The position numbers were made by a program, and so were the translations under genes. The notes under the pieces are model-generated. The model was given only the letters and a program-made list of their open reading frames with translations, did not search any database and was not told the origin of the DNA. This document shows positions 54,594 to 63,812 of a stretch of DNA of 64,000 nucleotides, one piece after another. This DNA is from Duganella sacchari (GTDB lineage Bacteria; Pseudomonadota; Gammaproteobacteria; Burkholderiales; Burkholderiaceae_D), in NCBI RefSeq assembly GCF_900143065.1, contig NZ_FRCX01000012.1:118992-182991 (forward strand). The letters run 5' to 3'. The stretch's first letter is position 1, and each line of letters starts with the position of its first letter.

Positions 54594-54988
54594 GCTTGTT
54601 CCTTGATCTTGAATACTTCAACGCCGACGCCTTCGCAATCCGGATACACGTCAGGCTTCATGGTCGATACGCGTGCGGCGCGTACGCTAGGGTGGGCCAG
54701 CATTTCTCGCACGATGTCGTCGCACAGGGTTTCCTGCAGCTGCACGTGGCCGCGCGCCATGCGGGTGGCGATGGTGTTGCGCATGAAGTCGTAGTCCACC
54801 ACTTCTTCCAGCTGGTCGTGGCTTGGCGACGATACCGCCAGCGGGATGTACAGGTCGACGTTGATGAGCAGACGCTGCTCGCCTTTTTTCTCGAACTCGT
54901 AGACGCCGATGTTGATCATGACTTCATAGTTGCGCAGGAACAGGCGGCGGCAGTCGTTCAGTTGCGGGTGTATCAGGGCGGACAGCAT
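54590..54988 (-). CDS. folB: Dihydroneopterin aldolase
   Basis: FolB cleaves or epimerises dihydroneopterin in folate synthesis. The 132-residue protein has the family opening LFLRNYEVMINIGVYEFEKKGEQRLLINVDLYIP and the VVDYDFMRNTIATRM helix. The C-terminal VSTMKPDVYPDCEGVGVEVFK has the Lys/Glu pattern of the active site. It lies between a FolM-like reductase and ttcA on the - strand, consistent with a pterin/folate unit. A start at residue 24 is also possible, since the first 20 residues are variable. Confidence 0.93.
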   Translation of the reverse strand: MLSALIHPQLNDCRRLFLRNYEVMINIGVYEFEKKGEQRLLINVDLYIPLAVSSPSHDQLEEVVDYDFMRNTIATRMARGHVQLQETLCDDIVREMLAHPSVRAARVSTMKPDVYPDCEGVGVEVFKIKEQA

Positions 54989-55013
54989 GGAAGAACCTTC
55001 TTTCGGATTTAAG

Positions 55014-55832
55014 TTATTTAGCCAGGAACATCACATCGCGCGGCAGCGGCATCAAATGCTGGCCGCCATCGACCAGCAGCGTGGTGCCGGTAACGGCGCG
55101 CGCGGCGGCGGCGTACAGCACCGCGTCGACGATGTCCTGGGGGGTGCTGGAACGGCCCAGCGGCGTTTGCTGGTGCGCGTTGGCGAAACCGGCCTCGGTC
55201 TGGTCGCCGGACACCATGGTGAGGCCCGGCGCGATGCCGACCACCCGCAATTTCGGCGCCAGCTGCTGCGCCAGCATGGTGGTGGCGGTGTGCAGTGCAG
55301 CCTTGGACAGGGTGTACGACAAAAAATCAGGATTGAGATTGTACAGCTTCTGGTCCAGCAGATTGATGACAACGGCCTGCTGGCCATCCGGCGTGGCGGC
55401 ATGCAGCGCCTGCGCCAGCAGGATGGGGGCGGCGACGTTGGCGTGCATGTGGGCGTCCAGCTTGCCGATGCTGAAGTCGGTGGCGCTGTCGTAGTCGAAC
55501 AGCGAGGCGTTATTCACCACGCAGTCGACGCGGCCCAGCGCTTGCACCGCGCGTGGCAGCAGCTGGCGCACGGCTGCTTCATCGGCCAGTTCGCATGGCA
55601 GCAGCGCGCTGCGGCGGCCGATTGCGGCAATGTCATCGGCGACCGCGCGCGCTTCGTCGGCGGAGGCGCGGTAGTGGATCGCCACGTCCCAGCCGGCCGC
55701 CGCCATGCCCAGCGCGATGGCGCGGCCAAGGCGGCGGCCGGCGCCGGTCACCAGGGCCACGCGTCCACTGGGCGTGGTGGGCGTGGCAGGCGCCGGGGCG
55801 CCGGATGCTGAGTTGTCCTGTGCTGTCATCAT
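55014..55832 (-). CDS. folM: FolM/pteridine reductase-like SDR
   Basis: The 272-residue short-chain dehydrogenase has the nucleotide-binding motif TGAGRRLGRAIA near residue 29. Arg replaces the second Gly, as in pteridine reductases and FolM, and implies NADPH preference. VNNASLF follows near 111, and the catalytic Tyr-X3-Lys pattern is within FLSYTLSKAALH near 177. A Pro/Thr-rich N-terminal tail of about 20 residues is probably disordered. Together with folB downstream, this suggests reduction of dihydromonapterin or dihydrofolate. It is divergent from the methyltransferase gene with a 23-bp gap. Confidence 0.85.
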   Translation of the reverse strand: MMTAQDNSASGAPAPATPTTPSGRVALVTGAGRRLGRAIALGMAAAGWDVAIHYRASADEARAVADDIAAIGRRSALLPCELADEAAVRQLLPRAVQALGRVDCVVNNASLFDYDSATDFSIGKLDAHMHANVAAPILLAQALHAATPDGQQAVVINLLDQKLYNLNPDFLSYTLSKAALHTATTMLAQQLAPKLRVVGIAPGLTMVSGDQTEAGFANAHQQTPLGRSSTPQDIVDAVLYAAAARAVTGTTLLVDGGQHLMPLPRDVMFLAK

Positions 55833-55855
55833 GTTGAACTGGATATAATGCCGGG

Positions 55856-57007
55856 ATGTCCTTACCCGTACCTTCTAGCGACGCGCTGGCCGCGTCCCAC
55901 GCCTTGCAAAACCTGATTGCCGCCGAGATTGCCAGCAATGCAGGCGCGATTTCCTTCGCCCACTATATGGAGCTGGCCCTGTACGCGCCCGGTCTGGGCT
56001 ATTACAGCGGCGGCTCCGCCAAACTCGGCAAAGATGGCGATTTTACAACCGCCCCCGAGCTGTCGCCCCTGTTCGGCGCGGCGCTGGCGCAGGTTGCAGC
56101 CGCTATTATCGCCCAAAGCGCGCCGCAGATCCTCGAATTCGGCGCCGGCACCGGCAAGCTGGCGTTTGACATCCTCACCGAACTGGCCGCAGCCGGGGTG
56201 CAGGTCGAGCGTTATTACATTGTCGAGCTGTCCGGCGAACTGCGCGGCCGCCAGCAGGAAAGGCTGCGCGATTTCCCGCAGGTGGTCTGGCTGGATGCCT
56301 TGCCTGACAGTTTTGACGGCGTGGTGTTCGGTAACGAGGTACTGGATGCGATGCCGGTGCACCTGGTCATCAAGCATCCGGACGGGTGGCAGGAATTGCA
56401 GGTGACGGTGGCCGACGGCCGCTTCCAGTACCTGGAGGTGCCGGCCAGCGACGACTTGCTGCAGCAGGTGGCCCGCCAGATCCCGGAGCATGCGCAGCTG
56501 CCGGTCGGTTATGTGACCGAGCTGCACGGCATTGCCTGCAGCTTCATGGCGACGCTGAGCCGCATGCTGATGCAGGGCCGGGCCAATGCCGCCTTCCTGT
56601 TCGACTACGGCTTCCCGGCGCATGAATACTATTTCGACCAGCGCGCCACCGGCACCCTGATGTGCCACTACCGCCATCATGCACATCCCGATCCTTTCTA
56701 CTATCCTGGTTTACAGGACATCACCGCGCACGTGGATTTCACGGCGATGGCGCTGGCGGCCCAGGAGGCGGGCGCCGAGGTGCTGGGCTATCTGAACCAG
56801 TCCGGCTTCCTGATCGGCGCCGGCATCGGCGAGCTGCTGCTGCGCACCGACCCGGCCGACGCGGCCGCCTATCTGCCGCAGGCGCGCGCCATGCAGAAGC
56901 TGGTGTCGCCGGCGGAAATGGGCGAGCTGTTCAAGGTGCTGGCGGTGGGCAAGGGCGTGGAACTGCCAGACGCCATCGTCCTGCAGGACCGCACCCACCG
57001 ACTGTAG
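55856..57007 (+). CDS. MidA/NDUFAF7-type SAM-dependent methyltransferase
   Basis: The 383-residue protein belongs to PF02636, whose eukaryotic member NDUFAF7 methylates an Arg of complex I. It has FAHYMELALYAPGLGYY near the N-terminus, GDFTTAPELSPLFG, the SAM motif ILEFGAGTGKLAFDIL near 92, GNEVLDAMPVH near 160 and LFDYGFPAHEYY near 245. In bacteria the substrate is uncertain. The start has little ribosome-binding site and lies close to the divergent reductase. Confidence 0.92.
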   Translation: MSLPVPSSDALAASHALQNLIAAEIASNAGAISFAHYMELALYAPGLGYYSGGSAKLGKDGDFTTAPELSPLFGAALAQVAAAIIAQSAPQILEFGAGTGKLAFDILTELAAAGVQVERYYIVELSGELRGRQQERLRDFPQVVWLDALPDSFDGVVFGNEVLDAMPVHLVIKHPDGWQELQVTVADGRFQYLEVPASDDLLQQVARQIPEHAQLPVGYVTELHGIACSFMATLSRMLMQGRANAAFLFDYGFPAHEYYFDQRATGTLMCHYRHHAHPDPFYYPGLQDITAHVDFTAMALAAQEAGAEVLGYLNQSGFLIGAGIGELLLRTDPADAAAYLPQARAMQKLVSPAEMGELFKVLAVGKGVELPDAIVLQDRTHRL

Positions 57008-57113
57008 ACAGAAAGGCACAGTGGGCAGAAAAGCAAGTCAAATCCTTGTCTGCTCCCTGAGTTGCAAGCTGTAAGATGGGCTATGATGACTGATTCTGCA
57101 TCGATTTCGCGCT

Positions 57114-58142
57114 ATGGCAAAGATACACACCCACTATGACAACCTGAAAGTGTCGCGTATGGCGCCACAGGAAGTCATACGTGCCGCCTACAAGGCGCTG
57201 AGCCAAAAATACCATCCGGACAAAAATCCGGGGGATGAGAAGGCGGCGCGCATCATGGCCATTCTCAACAGCGCCTACGAGACCCTGTCCGACCCGCAGC
57301 GCCGCAAGGAGCACGACGAGTGGATCACGTCCGAAGAGTGGGAAATCGAGTGGCTGGAGAGCACCCGCCACGAAGACGGCCCGCGCGGCGACAAGCATAA
57401 GCACGACAGCAACTGGCATCCCGAGCACGTCAACGACGCGCCGGTACGGCGTCCGCGCCGCCGCGACTGGCGCATCTGGGCCGGTCTGGCAGCCTGTCTG
57501 GCGGCGGGCTGGTTAGGCGGCGCCACCATGGTGGCCGAGCCGCAGCTGATGTCCACCATGCTGAGTTCGGCGTGGGGCAGCAAGGGCAATATCAATGCCA
57601 ATGCAGCCACCCAGGAAAGCGTGCCAGCACGCAGCCTGCACGATCTGCACGCCGACGCCAGGGCCGAGCAGCGCGACGCCTGGGCCAGCGTGCGCCTGTC
57701 CGATTCGCATGTGGCCAGGGCGACGCCGATCAAGGTGGTGACCATGTCGCAGGTGGTGCTGCCGAGCGCCGGCGCCGAATGCGACAGCGAAACCCAGACC
57801 CAGACGCTGGTGGCGCCCAACGGCGAACCATGGCCGGCCCGGTCCGGCTATATGGAGGGCTTCCCGGTCGGCAACCGCGGCGATGATATGCAATTGACAC
57901 TGGATAACGGCAGCAACGCCTCGGCCGTGTTTATCAAGGTGTACGACATGGATCGCCGCTCGAATGTGCGCTACGCCTATGTGCAGGCGCACGACAAGTT
58001 GTTGGTCGATAAACTGGTCAACGGCAAGTATGAAATCCGCTATCAAAACCTCGACGCGGGCGCCAATCCGGGCGCATGCGCGGCTGCCAACCGCACGGCT
58101 GCCGCCGGCGCCGAAGCCGGGGCGTCACCGGTCAACAACTAG
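57114..58142 (+). CDS. Membrane-anchored J-domain protein
   Basis: The 342-residue protein has an N-terminal J-domain (about 6-70) with the HPD motif at 34-36, which should stimulate DnaK ATPase in the cytosol. A basic stretch (RRPRRRDWR) and a single hydrophobic segment (about 121-140) come next. The remaining 200 residues lie outside the membrane and include a DUF-like domain with VLPSAGAECDSETQTQTLV and a possible cell-surface-type beta region. There is no zinc finger or client-binding domain. The partner is unknown. Confidence 0.85.
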   Translation: MAKIHTHYDNLKVSRMAPQEVIRAAYKALSQKYHPDKNPGDEKAARIMAILNSAYETLSDPQRRKEHDEWITSEEWEIEWLESTRHEDGPRGDKHKHDSNWHPEHVNDAPVRRPRRRDWRIWAGLAACLAAGWLGGATMVAEPQLMSTMLSSAWGSKGNINANAATQESVPARSLHDLHADARAEQRDAWASVRLSDSHVARATPIKVVTMSQVVLPSAGAECDSETQTQTLVAPNGEPWPARSGYMEGFPVGNRGDDMQLTLDNGSNASAVFIKVYDMDRRSNVRYAYVQAHDKLLVDKLVNGKYEIRYQNLDAGANPGACAAANRTAAAGAEAGASPVNN

Positions 58143-58221
58143 CGGCGCGACAGCTTTCCAATAAGAGTTGTCATAGGGGGGGAATCTGATTATCCTAGGG
58201 TAACAATCAGGAGAGTGTGTA

Positions 58222-59805
58222 ATGACAGATTCCAACGCCGCAGACGACAACTGGCTGATCGACGAAGACGAGGAAGACACGCCGGCCAGCGGTCTCGGTG
58301 CCCCGGACCAGCGCCTGTGGCGCGTGCTGATCGTCGACGACGATGTCGATGTCCATGCCGTCACCCGCCTGGCGCTGCGCAATGTGAGCTTCAAGGGCCG
58401 CGAGCTGGAACTGTTCTCTGCCTACAGCGGCCGCGAGGCCTATGACATCCTGCGCGACACGCCCGACATCGCGCTGGTCCTGCTGGACGTGGTGATGGAG
58501 ACCGACGACGCCGGCCTGCTGCTGGCGCGCCGCATCCGCGAAGAGCTGCACAATTCCATCGTGCGCGTGGTGCTGCGCACCGGCCAGCCGGGCCAGGCGC
58601 CCGAGCAGCGCGTCATCATCGAATACGACATCAACGACTACAAGGCCAAGACCGAGCTGACCACGCAAAAGCTGTTCACCACGGTGATCTCCGCGCTGCG
58701 CGCGTACGAGAGCCTGAACATGCTGGAGCGCAGCCGTATCGGCCTGGGCAAGATCCTGGCCGGCGCCACCAATCTGTACCAGATCCATTCGCTGCGCGAG
58801 TTTGCCTCCGGCGTGCTGAATCAGGTCAGCGCGATCCTGGACGTGGGCTCGGACGGCGTGCTGTGCCTGATGCAGGGCGATACCGGCATCACCACGGTAG
58901 TGGCTGCCACCGGCGGCTATTCCTCGCTCAACAGCGAAGAGCTGATGCCGGCCTCGCATCCGCTGTGGCCGACCATCGCCAAGGCATTCGCCGAAAAGAA
59001 ATCGCAGTTTGAGCATCCGGCCAATGTGCTGTTCATCCATACGCAGGAAAACCGCGAGGTGGCGATCTCGGTGACGCCGCCCTGGCCGCTGGCGCAGATC
59101 CAGCGCGACCTGCTGGAAGTGTTCTGCCAGCGCATCGCGGCGGCGTTCGACAACCTCTACATGTTCGGCCAGCTGCGCAAGGCGCAGGAAGCCACGGTGG
59201 TGGCGCTGGCCGACCTGGCGGAGTTCCGCGACAGCGGCACGGGCGGCCATGTGCGGCGCGTGCAGATGCTGTCGTCGGCGCTGGCGCAGCGCTTGCATGA
59301 ACGGGGCGCCTATCCGGACGAGATCACGCCGCAGCTGCTGGAGATGATCGGGCTGGCCTCGATCCTGCACGATGTGGGCAAGGTGGCGACGCCGGACCAT
59401 ATCCTGCTCAAGCCGGGCATCCACACGCCGGAAGAACGCGCCGAGATGCAGCAGCATGCGGGGGTGGGCCAGACCATCCTGGAGCGCGCCGCCAATATGG
59501 TCGATGGCGTCAGCTACCTGACCTACGGCGCGCAGATCGCCGGCGGCCATCACGAGCACTGGGACGGCAATGGCTATCCGAACCAGCTCAAGGGCCGCGC
59601 GATTCCGATTGCGGCGCGCATAGTGGCGGTGATTGATGTCTTCGATTCGCTGCTGCACGAGCGTCCGTACAAAGAGCCATGGCCGCACACCGAAGCGGTA
59701 GCCTACATCAAGGACCGCGCGGGCAAGCAGTTCGATCCCGAGGTAGTGGCAGCGCTGCTGGAAATGATCGAGCGCGATCCGAGCATCGGCCGCACGCCCG
59801 AGTAA
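58222..59805 (+). CDS. Response regulator with DUF3369 and HD-GYP domains
   Basis: The 527-residue protein starts with an acidic tail, then a receiver domain (LWRVLIVDDDVDVHAVTRLALRN, phospho-Asp in LVLLDVVMETDD near residue 93, Lys in DYKAKTE). Next is a DUF3369 sensor-like domain (about 160-320) and a C-terminal HD-GYP domain. That domain has HDVGKVATPDHILLKPG near 390 and HHEHWDGNGYPNQLKG near 443, with the GYP motif intact. It should degrade c-di-GMP when phosphorylated by a partner kinase not seen here. A strong AGGAGAG precedes the ATG. It faces the GGDEF-EAL gene across an 84-bp hairpin. Confidence 0.94.
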   Translation: MTDSNAADDNWLIDEDEEDTPASGLGAPDQRLWRVLIVDDDVDVHAVTRLALRNVSFKGRELELFSAYSGREAYDILRDTPDIALVLLDVVMETDDAGLLLARRIREELHNSIVRVVLRTGQPGQAPEQRVIIEYDINDYKAKTELTTQKLFTTVISALRAYESLNMLERSRIGLGKILAGATNLYQIHSLREFASGVLNQVSAILDVGSDGVLCLMQGDTGITTVVAATGGYSSLNSEELMPASHPLWPTIAKAFAEKKSQFEHPANVLFIHTQENREVAISVTPPWPLAQIQRDLLEVFCQRIAAAFDNLYMFGQLRKAQEATVVALADLAEFRDSGTGGHVRRVQMLSSALAQRLHERGAYPDEITPQLLEMIGLASILHDVGKVATPDHILLKPGIHTPEERAEMQQHAGVGQTILERAANMVDGVSYLTYGAQIAGGHHEHWDGNGYPNQLKGRAIPIAARIVAVIDVFDSLLHERPYKEPWPHTEAVAYIKDRAGKQFDPEVVAALLEMIERDPSIGRTPE

Positions 59806-59899
59806 AATCCGGGGTCAGTTCTTGCAATCCAACACGAGCTCAGCCGTAGCATGCACTACGGCCGAGCTCGTGTTGGATTGCAAGAACTGACCCCGGATT
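59806..59899. repeat. Long hairpin, copy 2 (GGGGTCAGT ends)
   Basis: The core element is 59811-59894, 84 bp long like copy 1. Its arms are 39 bp with one A-C mismatch at core position 23, plus a 6-nt centre (CATGCA). A further AATCC/GGATT pair extends the stem at each end to 59806-59899. It starts directly after the HD-GYP stop and ends 8 bp before the GGDEF-EAL stop. It shares the 9-bp ends and 19 of 30 core stem positions with copy 1, and 10 of the 11 differences are compensated. Confidence 0.95.
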
Positions 59900-59907
59900 A
59901 ATGCAGC

Positions 59908-62900
59908 TCAGGCCGCTGCGGCAGTCGTCGCTGCGGCGCCGCGCACCATCGCTTCAAACTGCGCCACGGGCATTGGCCGCGCAAACAGATAACCCTGGGC
60001 TTCGTCACACTGCTTGGACCGCAGGAAGTCCCGCTGCGCCTGGGTTTCCACGCCTTCCGCAATCACTTCCAGCCCCAGCGAATGGGCCAGCGCAATGGTG
60101 GCGGCAACGATCACCGCATCATTCGGATCGCTCTCGATATCCTTCACAAAGCCACGGTCGATCTTGATGCGGTCGATCTCGAACAGCTTCAGGTAGCTCA
60201 GCGACGAGTAGCCGGTGCCGAAGTCGTCGATCGCCACCTTGATGCCGCGCGAGCGCAGTTCGGTGAGCAGGGTGCGGCTGCGTTCCGGGTCCTGCATCGC
60301 CGCCGATTCGGTGATCTCCAGTTCCAGCAGGGCCGGGTCGATGCCGTGGCTGTGCAGCAGGCGGTCCAGGTGCGGCAGCAGGCCAGGGCCGTGGCACTGG
60401 CGCGCCGACAGGTTGACCGCCAGGCGCAGATGCGCCAGCCCCGGCGTGCGCCACGCGTGCAGCAGGCTGGTGGCGCGCTGCAGCACCCAGTCGCCAAGCG
60501 GAATGATGAGGCCTGATTCTTCGGCAATCGGAATGAAGCGGTCCGGCCCCACCATGCCCAGCTCGGGATGGTGCCAGCGCAGCAGCGCTTCGGCGCCAAT
60601 GATGCGCTGGGTCGCCAGTTCGATTTGCGGCTGCAAGTACAGCTCGAATTCGTTTTGTTCCAGCGCCTGCCACAGGCGGTTTTCCAGCATCAGGCGTTCG
60701 TGCGTGGCGGTGTTCATCGCTTCGGAGAAGAACTGGAAGTTGCCACGCCCCTGGCTCTTGGCCGCGTACATCGCGGTGTCGGCGTGGCGCATTAGCGTGC
60801 TGCTGTCGTCGCCATCGGACGGGAACATGGCCACGCCGACGCTGGCGCCGCTGTGGATGGTCTTGCCTTGCAGGTGGTACGGCGCGGTCAGCGCGTCGAC
60901 GATGCGCACGGCGATGTTGGAGGCGTCGTCCGGCGTGACGGCGCCGTCGGTGACGACGATGAATTCATCGCCGCCGAGGCGGGCGATGGTGTCCACTTCG
61001 CGCAGCAGTTCCTGCAGCCGCTGCGAGACGGCGATCAGCAGCAGGTCGCCCATTTCGTGGCCGTGGGTGTCGTTGATTTTCTTGAAGTGATCGAGGTCGA
61101 TGAACAGCAGCGCCGCCATGCCGCCGCTGCGGCGCGTCTGCGCCAGCAGCTGGTCGAGGCGCAGGTTGAGCGACAGGCGGTTCGCCAGGCCGGTCAAGGT
61201 GTCGTGGTGGGCCAGGCGGTGGATGCGTTCCTGCGCCATATGCTGTTCGGTGAGGTCGTGCAGGATGGCGACGAACAGGTGTTCGTCCGGCAGCTCCACT
61301 TCCGACACCGACATCGCCAGCGGGAATTCGCTGCCGTCGCTGCGCCAGCCCGGCAGTTCGTATTCGTGGGTGACGCCGCAGGCGATCATGCGCAGCAGGC
61401 CTGCCGCGTCCAGGCCCGCCGCTTCGCCGACGCCGACCGGGATCAGTTTGTCCAGCGGCAGCGCGGTCATCTTTTCCGGCGCGTAGCCGAACAGGCGGCC
61501 GGCGGCGGCATTGGCCGACATCAGCGCGCCGTTGCCGTCGACGGTGAGGATGGCGTCGGCAGCCTTGTTGAGGATGGCCTGCAGGCGCGCTTCGCGCTGG
61601 CGCAGGCGCGAGGTGCTGTCCTTGACCTCGGCCTGGATGCGCGCGCGTTCGCCGCTAATCAGCATCATCAGCGTGCCGAGCAGGCCAGTCAGCAGCAGGC
61701 CGCAGGTCAGCACGGTCCAGCTTTGCCAGCCGCGCTGCTGCTGCAGATAGCTTGGCGTGGGCGCCAGCGTCAGTTCGTAGATGCGGCCACCGAAGTGCAG
61801 CTGGCGCTGGTAGTCGCCGTCGTCGACCGCGCGGTGCAGCGTGTCCTGCACCACGCGGCGCGGGCCGTCGTCGTCGGTGTCTTCGAAGCGCACCAGGAAG
61901 TGCGGGAACTCGGCACGTCTGAGCGCCTGGTTCAGGTAAGCCTCGAACTGCATGGCGATCAGCAGCGCGCCTACGGCCTGGTGATGGTCGTTGTTGGGGT
62001 GGACGGTTTGCAGCAGCAGCAGGCCGGTGCCGGGCATGGCGCGCGCAAATTGCAGCGGCGCGGTGGCGGTCGGCTGGCCCGACTGGATCGCGCGCGTGAG
62101 CGCAGCGCGGCGCCGTTCTTCGGACAGGAAGTCGAGTCCCACGTAGTCGCGGGCCGCCGCCGGTTCGACAAACGTGACCACGAAGTAGCGGTCGCGCGCT
62201 GCGGCGCCGACGAATTGGCCGGCCGGCTCCAGGCGTTCGCGCACAGCGAAGTTGGGATCGACCTGCTGGCGCGCCCACGCTTCAAACGCATGCCGTTCGC
62301 TGCCGGCCACGGGCATCAGCCAGCCCATCGACAGCAGCTCGGGGCGCTGGTCCAGGTAGCCGTGCGCAAGGTTGCCGAAATCGTCGGCGTTGATCGAGCG
62401 GCGCGGATCGTTGAGCGCCTTGGCCATGGCGTAGATGAAGCGTTCGTGCTCGCTGAACTGCGCTTGCAGCAGGTCGCCGGTCTGCTGCGCCTTGAGGCGG
62501 AAGGTTTGCAGCTGCTGGCTGCTTTCCCAGCGGTCGGCCTGCAGGTAGATGGCGATGAAGGCGCCGGCCGACAGCAGCAACGGCAAGCCGACCAGCGTGC
62601 GGCGGCGCGCCCACAGCGTGCGCGGACGGCCGATCACGATCCAGCTCAGCGGCGCCGCCAGCAGGATGCCGATGGTGTCGCCCATCCACCAGGCCAGCCA
62701 GTCGGCGGCAATGGTGTCGCGTTGCAGTATGCCCAGCAGCAGCATGCCGGAAATCGAGATCGTGCTGGAGACCACGGTGGCGCTGGCCGCCAGCAGGATG
62801 AAGCGCACCACGTCGCGGCCGGAGCCGATGGCCGGGTCGATATAGCGGCGGAACAGGGTGCTGCCGACCCAGGCCTGCAACGAGGCGCCGATGGCCGGCG

Positions 62901-63177
62901 CACAGGCGCCCAGCAGGGCCAGCGCGGTGATGCCGCTGGCGCTTTGCGCCGGATAGATCAGGTTGACGCTGAGCGCGCCCAGCGCCACGCCGGGCAGCAG
63001 GCGCGCGCCGCCCACCACGCAGGCGGCCAGACACACGCCGGCGGGGAGAAAGATGGGGGAGGCATAGCTAGGCGGCAGCGCCAGCAGCAGACCGAGGCGG
63101 CCCGCTGCGTAGTACACGGCCCACAGGGCCAGATTGGCAAGCAGGTAGGTAGGCCAGCGACCGCTTCGATTCTTCAA
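59908..63177 (-). CDS. GGDEF-EAL protein with MASE1, CHASE and PAS
   Basis: This large inner-membrane enzyme makes and/or degrades c-di-GMP. The first TTG with good Shine-Dalgarno spacing (CTGGAG) is at 63177; TTG at 63183 is also possible. The resulting 1089 residues start LKNRSGRWPTYLLANLALW. Domains in order: a MASE1-type membrane region (about 10-240), a CHASE periplasmic domain (about 260-490), a TM segment near 500, a PAS domain (about 545-655), GGDEF with LGGDEF near 770, and EAL with AEALLRW near 865. Both active motifs are intact, so it could be bifunctional. It faces the HD-GYP gene. Confidence 0.92.
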   Translation of the reverse strand: MKNRSGRWPTYLLANLALWAVYYAAGRLGLLLALPPSYASPIFLPAGVCLAACVVGGARLLPGVALGALSVNLIYPAQSASGITALALLGACAPAIGASLQAWVGSTLFRRYIDPAIGSGRDVVRFILLAASATVVSSTISISGMLLLGILQRDTIAADWLAWWMGDTIGILLAAPLSWIVIGRPRTLWARRRTLVGLPLLLSAGAFIAIYLQADRWESSQQLQTFRLKAQQTGDLLQAQFSEHERFIYAMAKALNDPRRSINADDFGNLAHGYLDQRPELLSMGWLMPVAGSERHAFEAWARQQVDPNFAVRERLEPAGQFVGAAARDRYFVVTFVEPAAARDYVGLDFLSEERRRAALTRAIQSGQPTATAPLQFARAMPGTGLLLLQTVHPNNDHHQAVGALLIAMQFEAYLNQALRRAEFPHFLVRFEDTDDDGPRRVVQDTLHRAVDDGDYQRQLHFGGRIYELTLAPTPSYLQQQRGWQSWTVLTCGLLLTGLLGTLMMLISGERARIQAEVKDSTSRLRQREARLQAILNKAADAILTVDGNGALMSANAAAGRLFGYAPEKMTALPLDKLIPVGVGEAAGLDAAGLLRMIACGVTHEYELPGWRSDGSEFPLAMSVSEVELPDEHLFVAILHDLTEQHMAQERIHRLAHHDTLTGLANRLSLNLRLDQLLAQTRRSGGMAALLFIDLDHFKKINDTHGHEMGDLLLIAVSQRLQELLREVDTIARLGGDEFIVVTDGAVTPDDASNIAVRIVDALTAPYHLQGKTIHSGASVGVAMFPSDGDDSSTLMRHADTAMYAAKSQGRGNFQFFSEAMNTATHERLMLENRLWQALEQNEFELYLQPQIELATQRIIGAEALLRWHHPELGMVGPDRFIPIAEESGLIIPLGDWVLQRATSLLHAWRTPGLAHLRLAVNLSARQCHGPGLLPHLDRLLHSHGIDPALLELEITESAAMQDPERSRTLLTELRSRGIKVAIDDFGTGYSSLSYLKLFEIDRIKIDRGFVKDIESDPNDAVIVAATIALAHSLGLEVIAEGVETQAQRDFLRSKQCDEAQGYLFARPMPVAQFEAMVRGAAATTAAAA

Positions 63178-63329
63178 ATCCAAGGCTCCAGGGGATCGAT
63201 TAGTGAATCGATTGTATAGGAAAACATTCAACGTAAAAACAACACTTGCACATTTGCAGTTCGTGCGTTTAAAATCTCGCCCCGAAGCAGACGAACTGTT
63301 GACCCAACATCGCAAGGTGTGAAAAGGAG

Positions 63330-63358
63330 TTGACGGTTCAGAAAAATTGCTTCATACT
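63330..63358 (+). promoter_or_regulatory. Promoter of the tRNA-tuf unit
   Basis: TTGACG at 63330-63335 and CATACT at 63353-63358 are separated by 17 bp, and the tRNA-Tyr gene starts 15 bp after the -10 hexamer. This fits a sigma-70 promoter for the tRNA cluster and probably tuf. Confidence 0.75.
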
Positions 63359-63372
63359 CTGCGGTTCCTCGC

Positions 63373-63457
63373 GGAGGGGTGGCCGAGTGGTTAAAGGCGA
63401 CGGACTGTAAATCCGTTCTCTCAGAGTACACTGGTTCGAATCCAGTCCCCTCCACCA
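63373..63457 (+). tRNA. tRNA-Tyr (GTA)
   Basis: The 85-nt gene has a 7-bp acceptor stem (GGAGGGG with CCCCTCC), a D loop with GCCGAGTGGTTAAAGGC, an anticodon loop CTGTAAA, a long variable arm (CTCTCAGAGTACA) as required of tRNA-Tyr, TTCGAATCC in the T loop and an encoded CCA. It is the first gene of the cluster. Confidence 0.97.
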
Positions 63458-63519
63458 AGTTTTTGCAAGAAGACTGAGTGGCTAGCAGTAAATGAAGAGT
63501 TGAATTGAACCAATACCTC

Positions 63520-63593
63520 GCGGGTGTAGCTCAATGGTAGAGCTGAAGCCTTCCAAGCTTATGACGAGGGTTCGATTCCCTTCACCCGCTCCA
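63520..63593 (+). tRNA. tRNA-Gly (TCC)
   Basis: The 74-nt gene has the acceptor stem GCGGGTG/CACCCGC, the anticodon TCC in CTTCCAA, the T loop TTCGATTC and an encoded CCA. It reads GGA and GGG codons. Confidence 0.97.
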
Positions 63594-63653
63594 GTGTTGT
63601 TGCAATGCAGATGCGCAAGCATCGAACGCAGTAAAAACAGCAGTACCCAATCA

Positions 63654-63728
<75 letters not shown>

Positions 63729-63812
63729 GAATTCGCAGTACGCAGTACGGCAGCATTATCAAGACAGTCGGGCAGGTTCCCTGCCAATCACACACATCGT
63801 TAGGAGTCTAAA

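Noticed and set aside
60853..63219. 788-codon open frame on the + strand opposite the GGDEF-EAL gene
   Set aside because: Antisense shadow, very rich in Gln, His and Arg; the - strand protein has clear domains.
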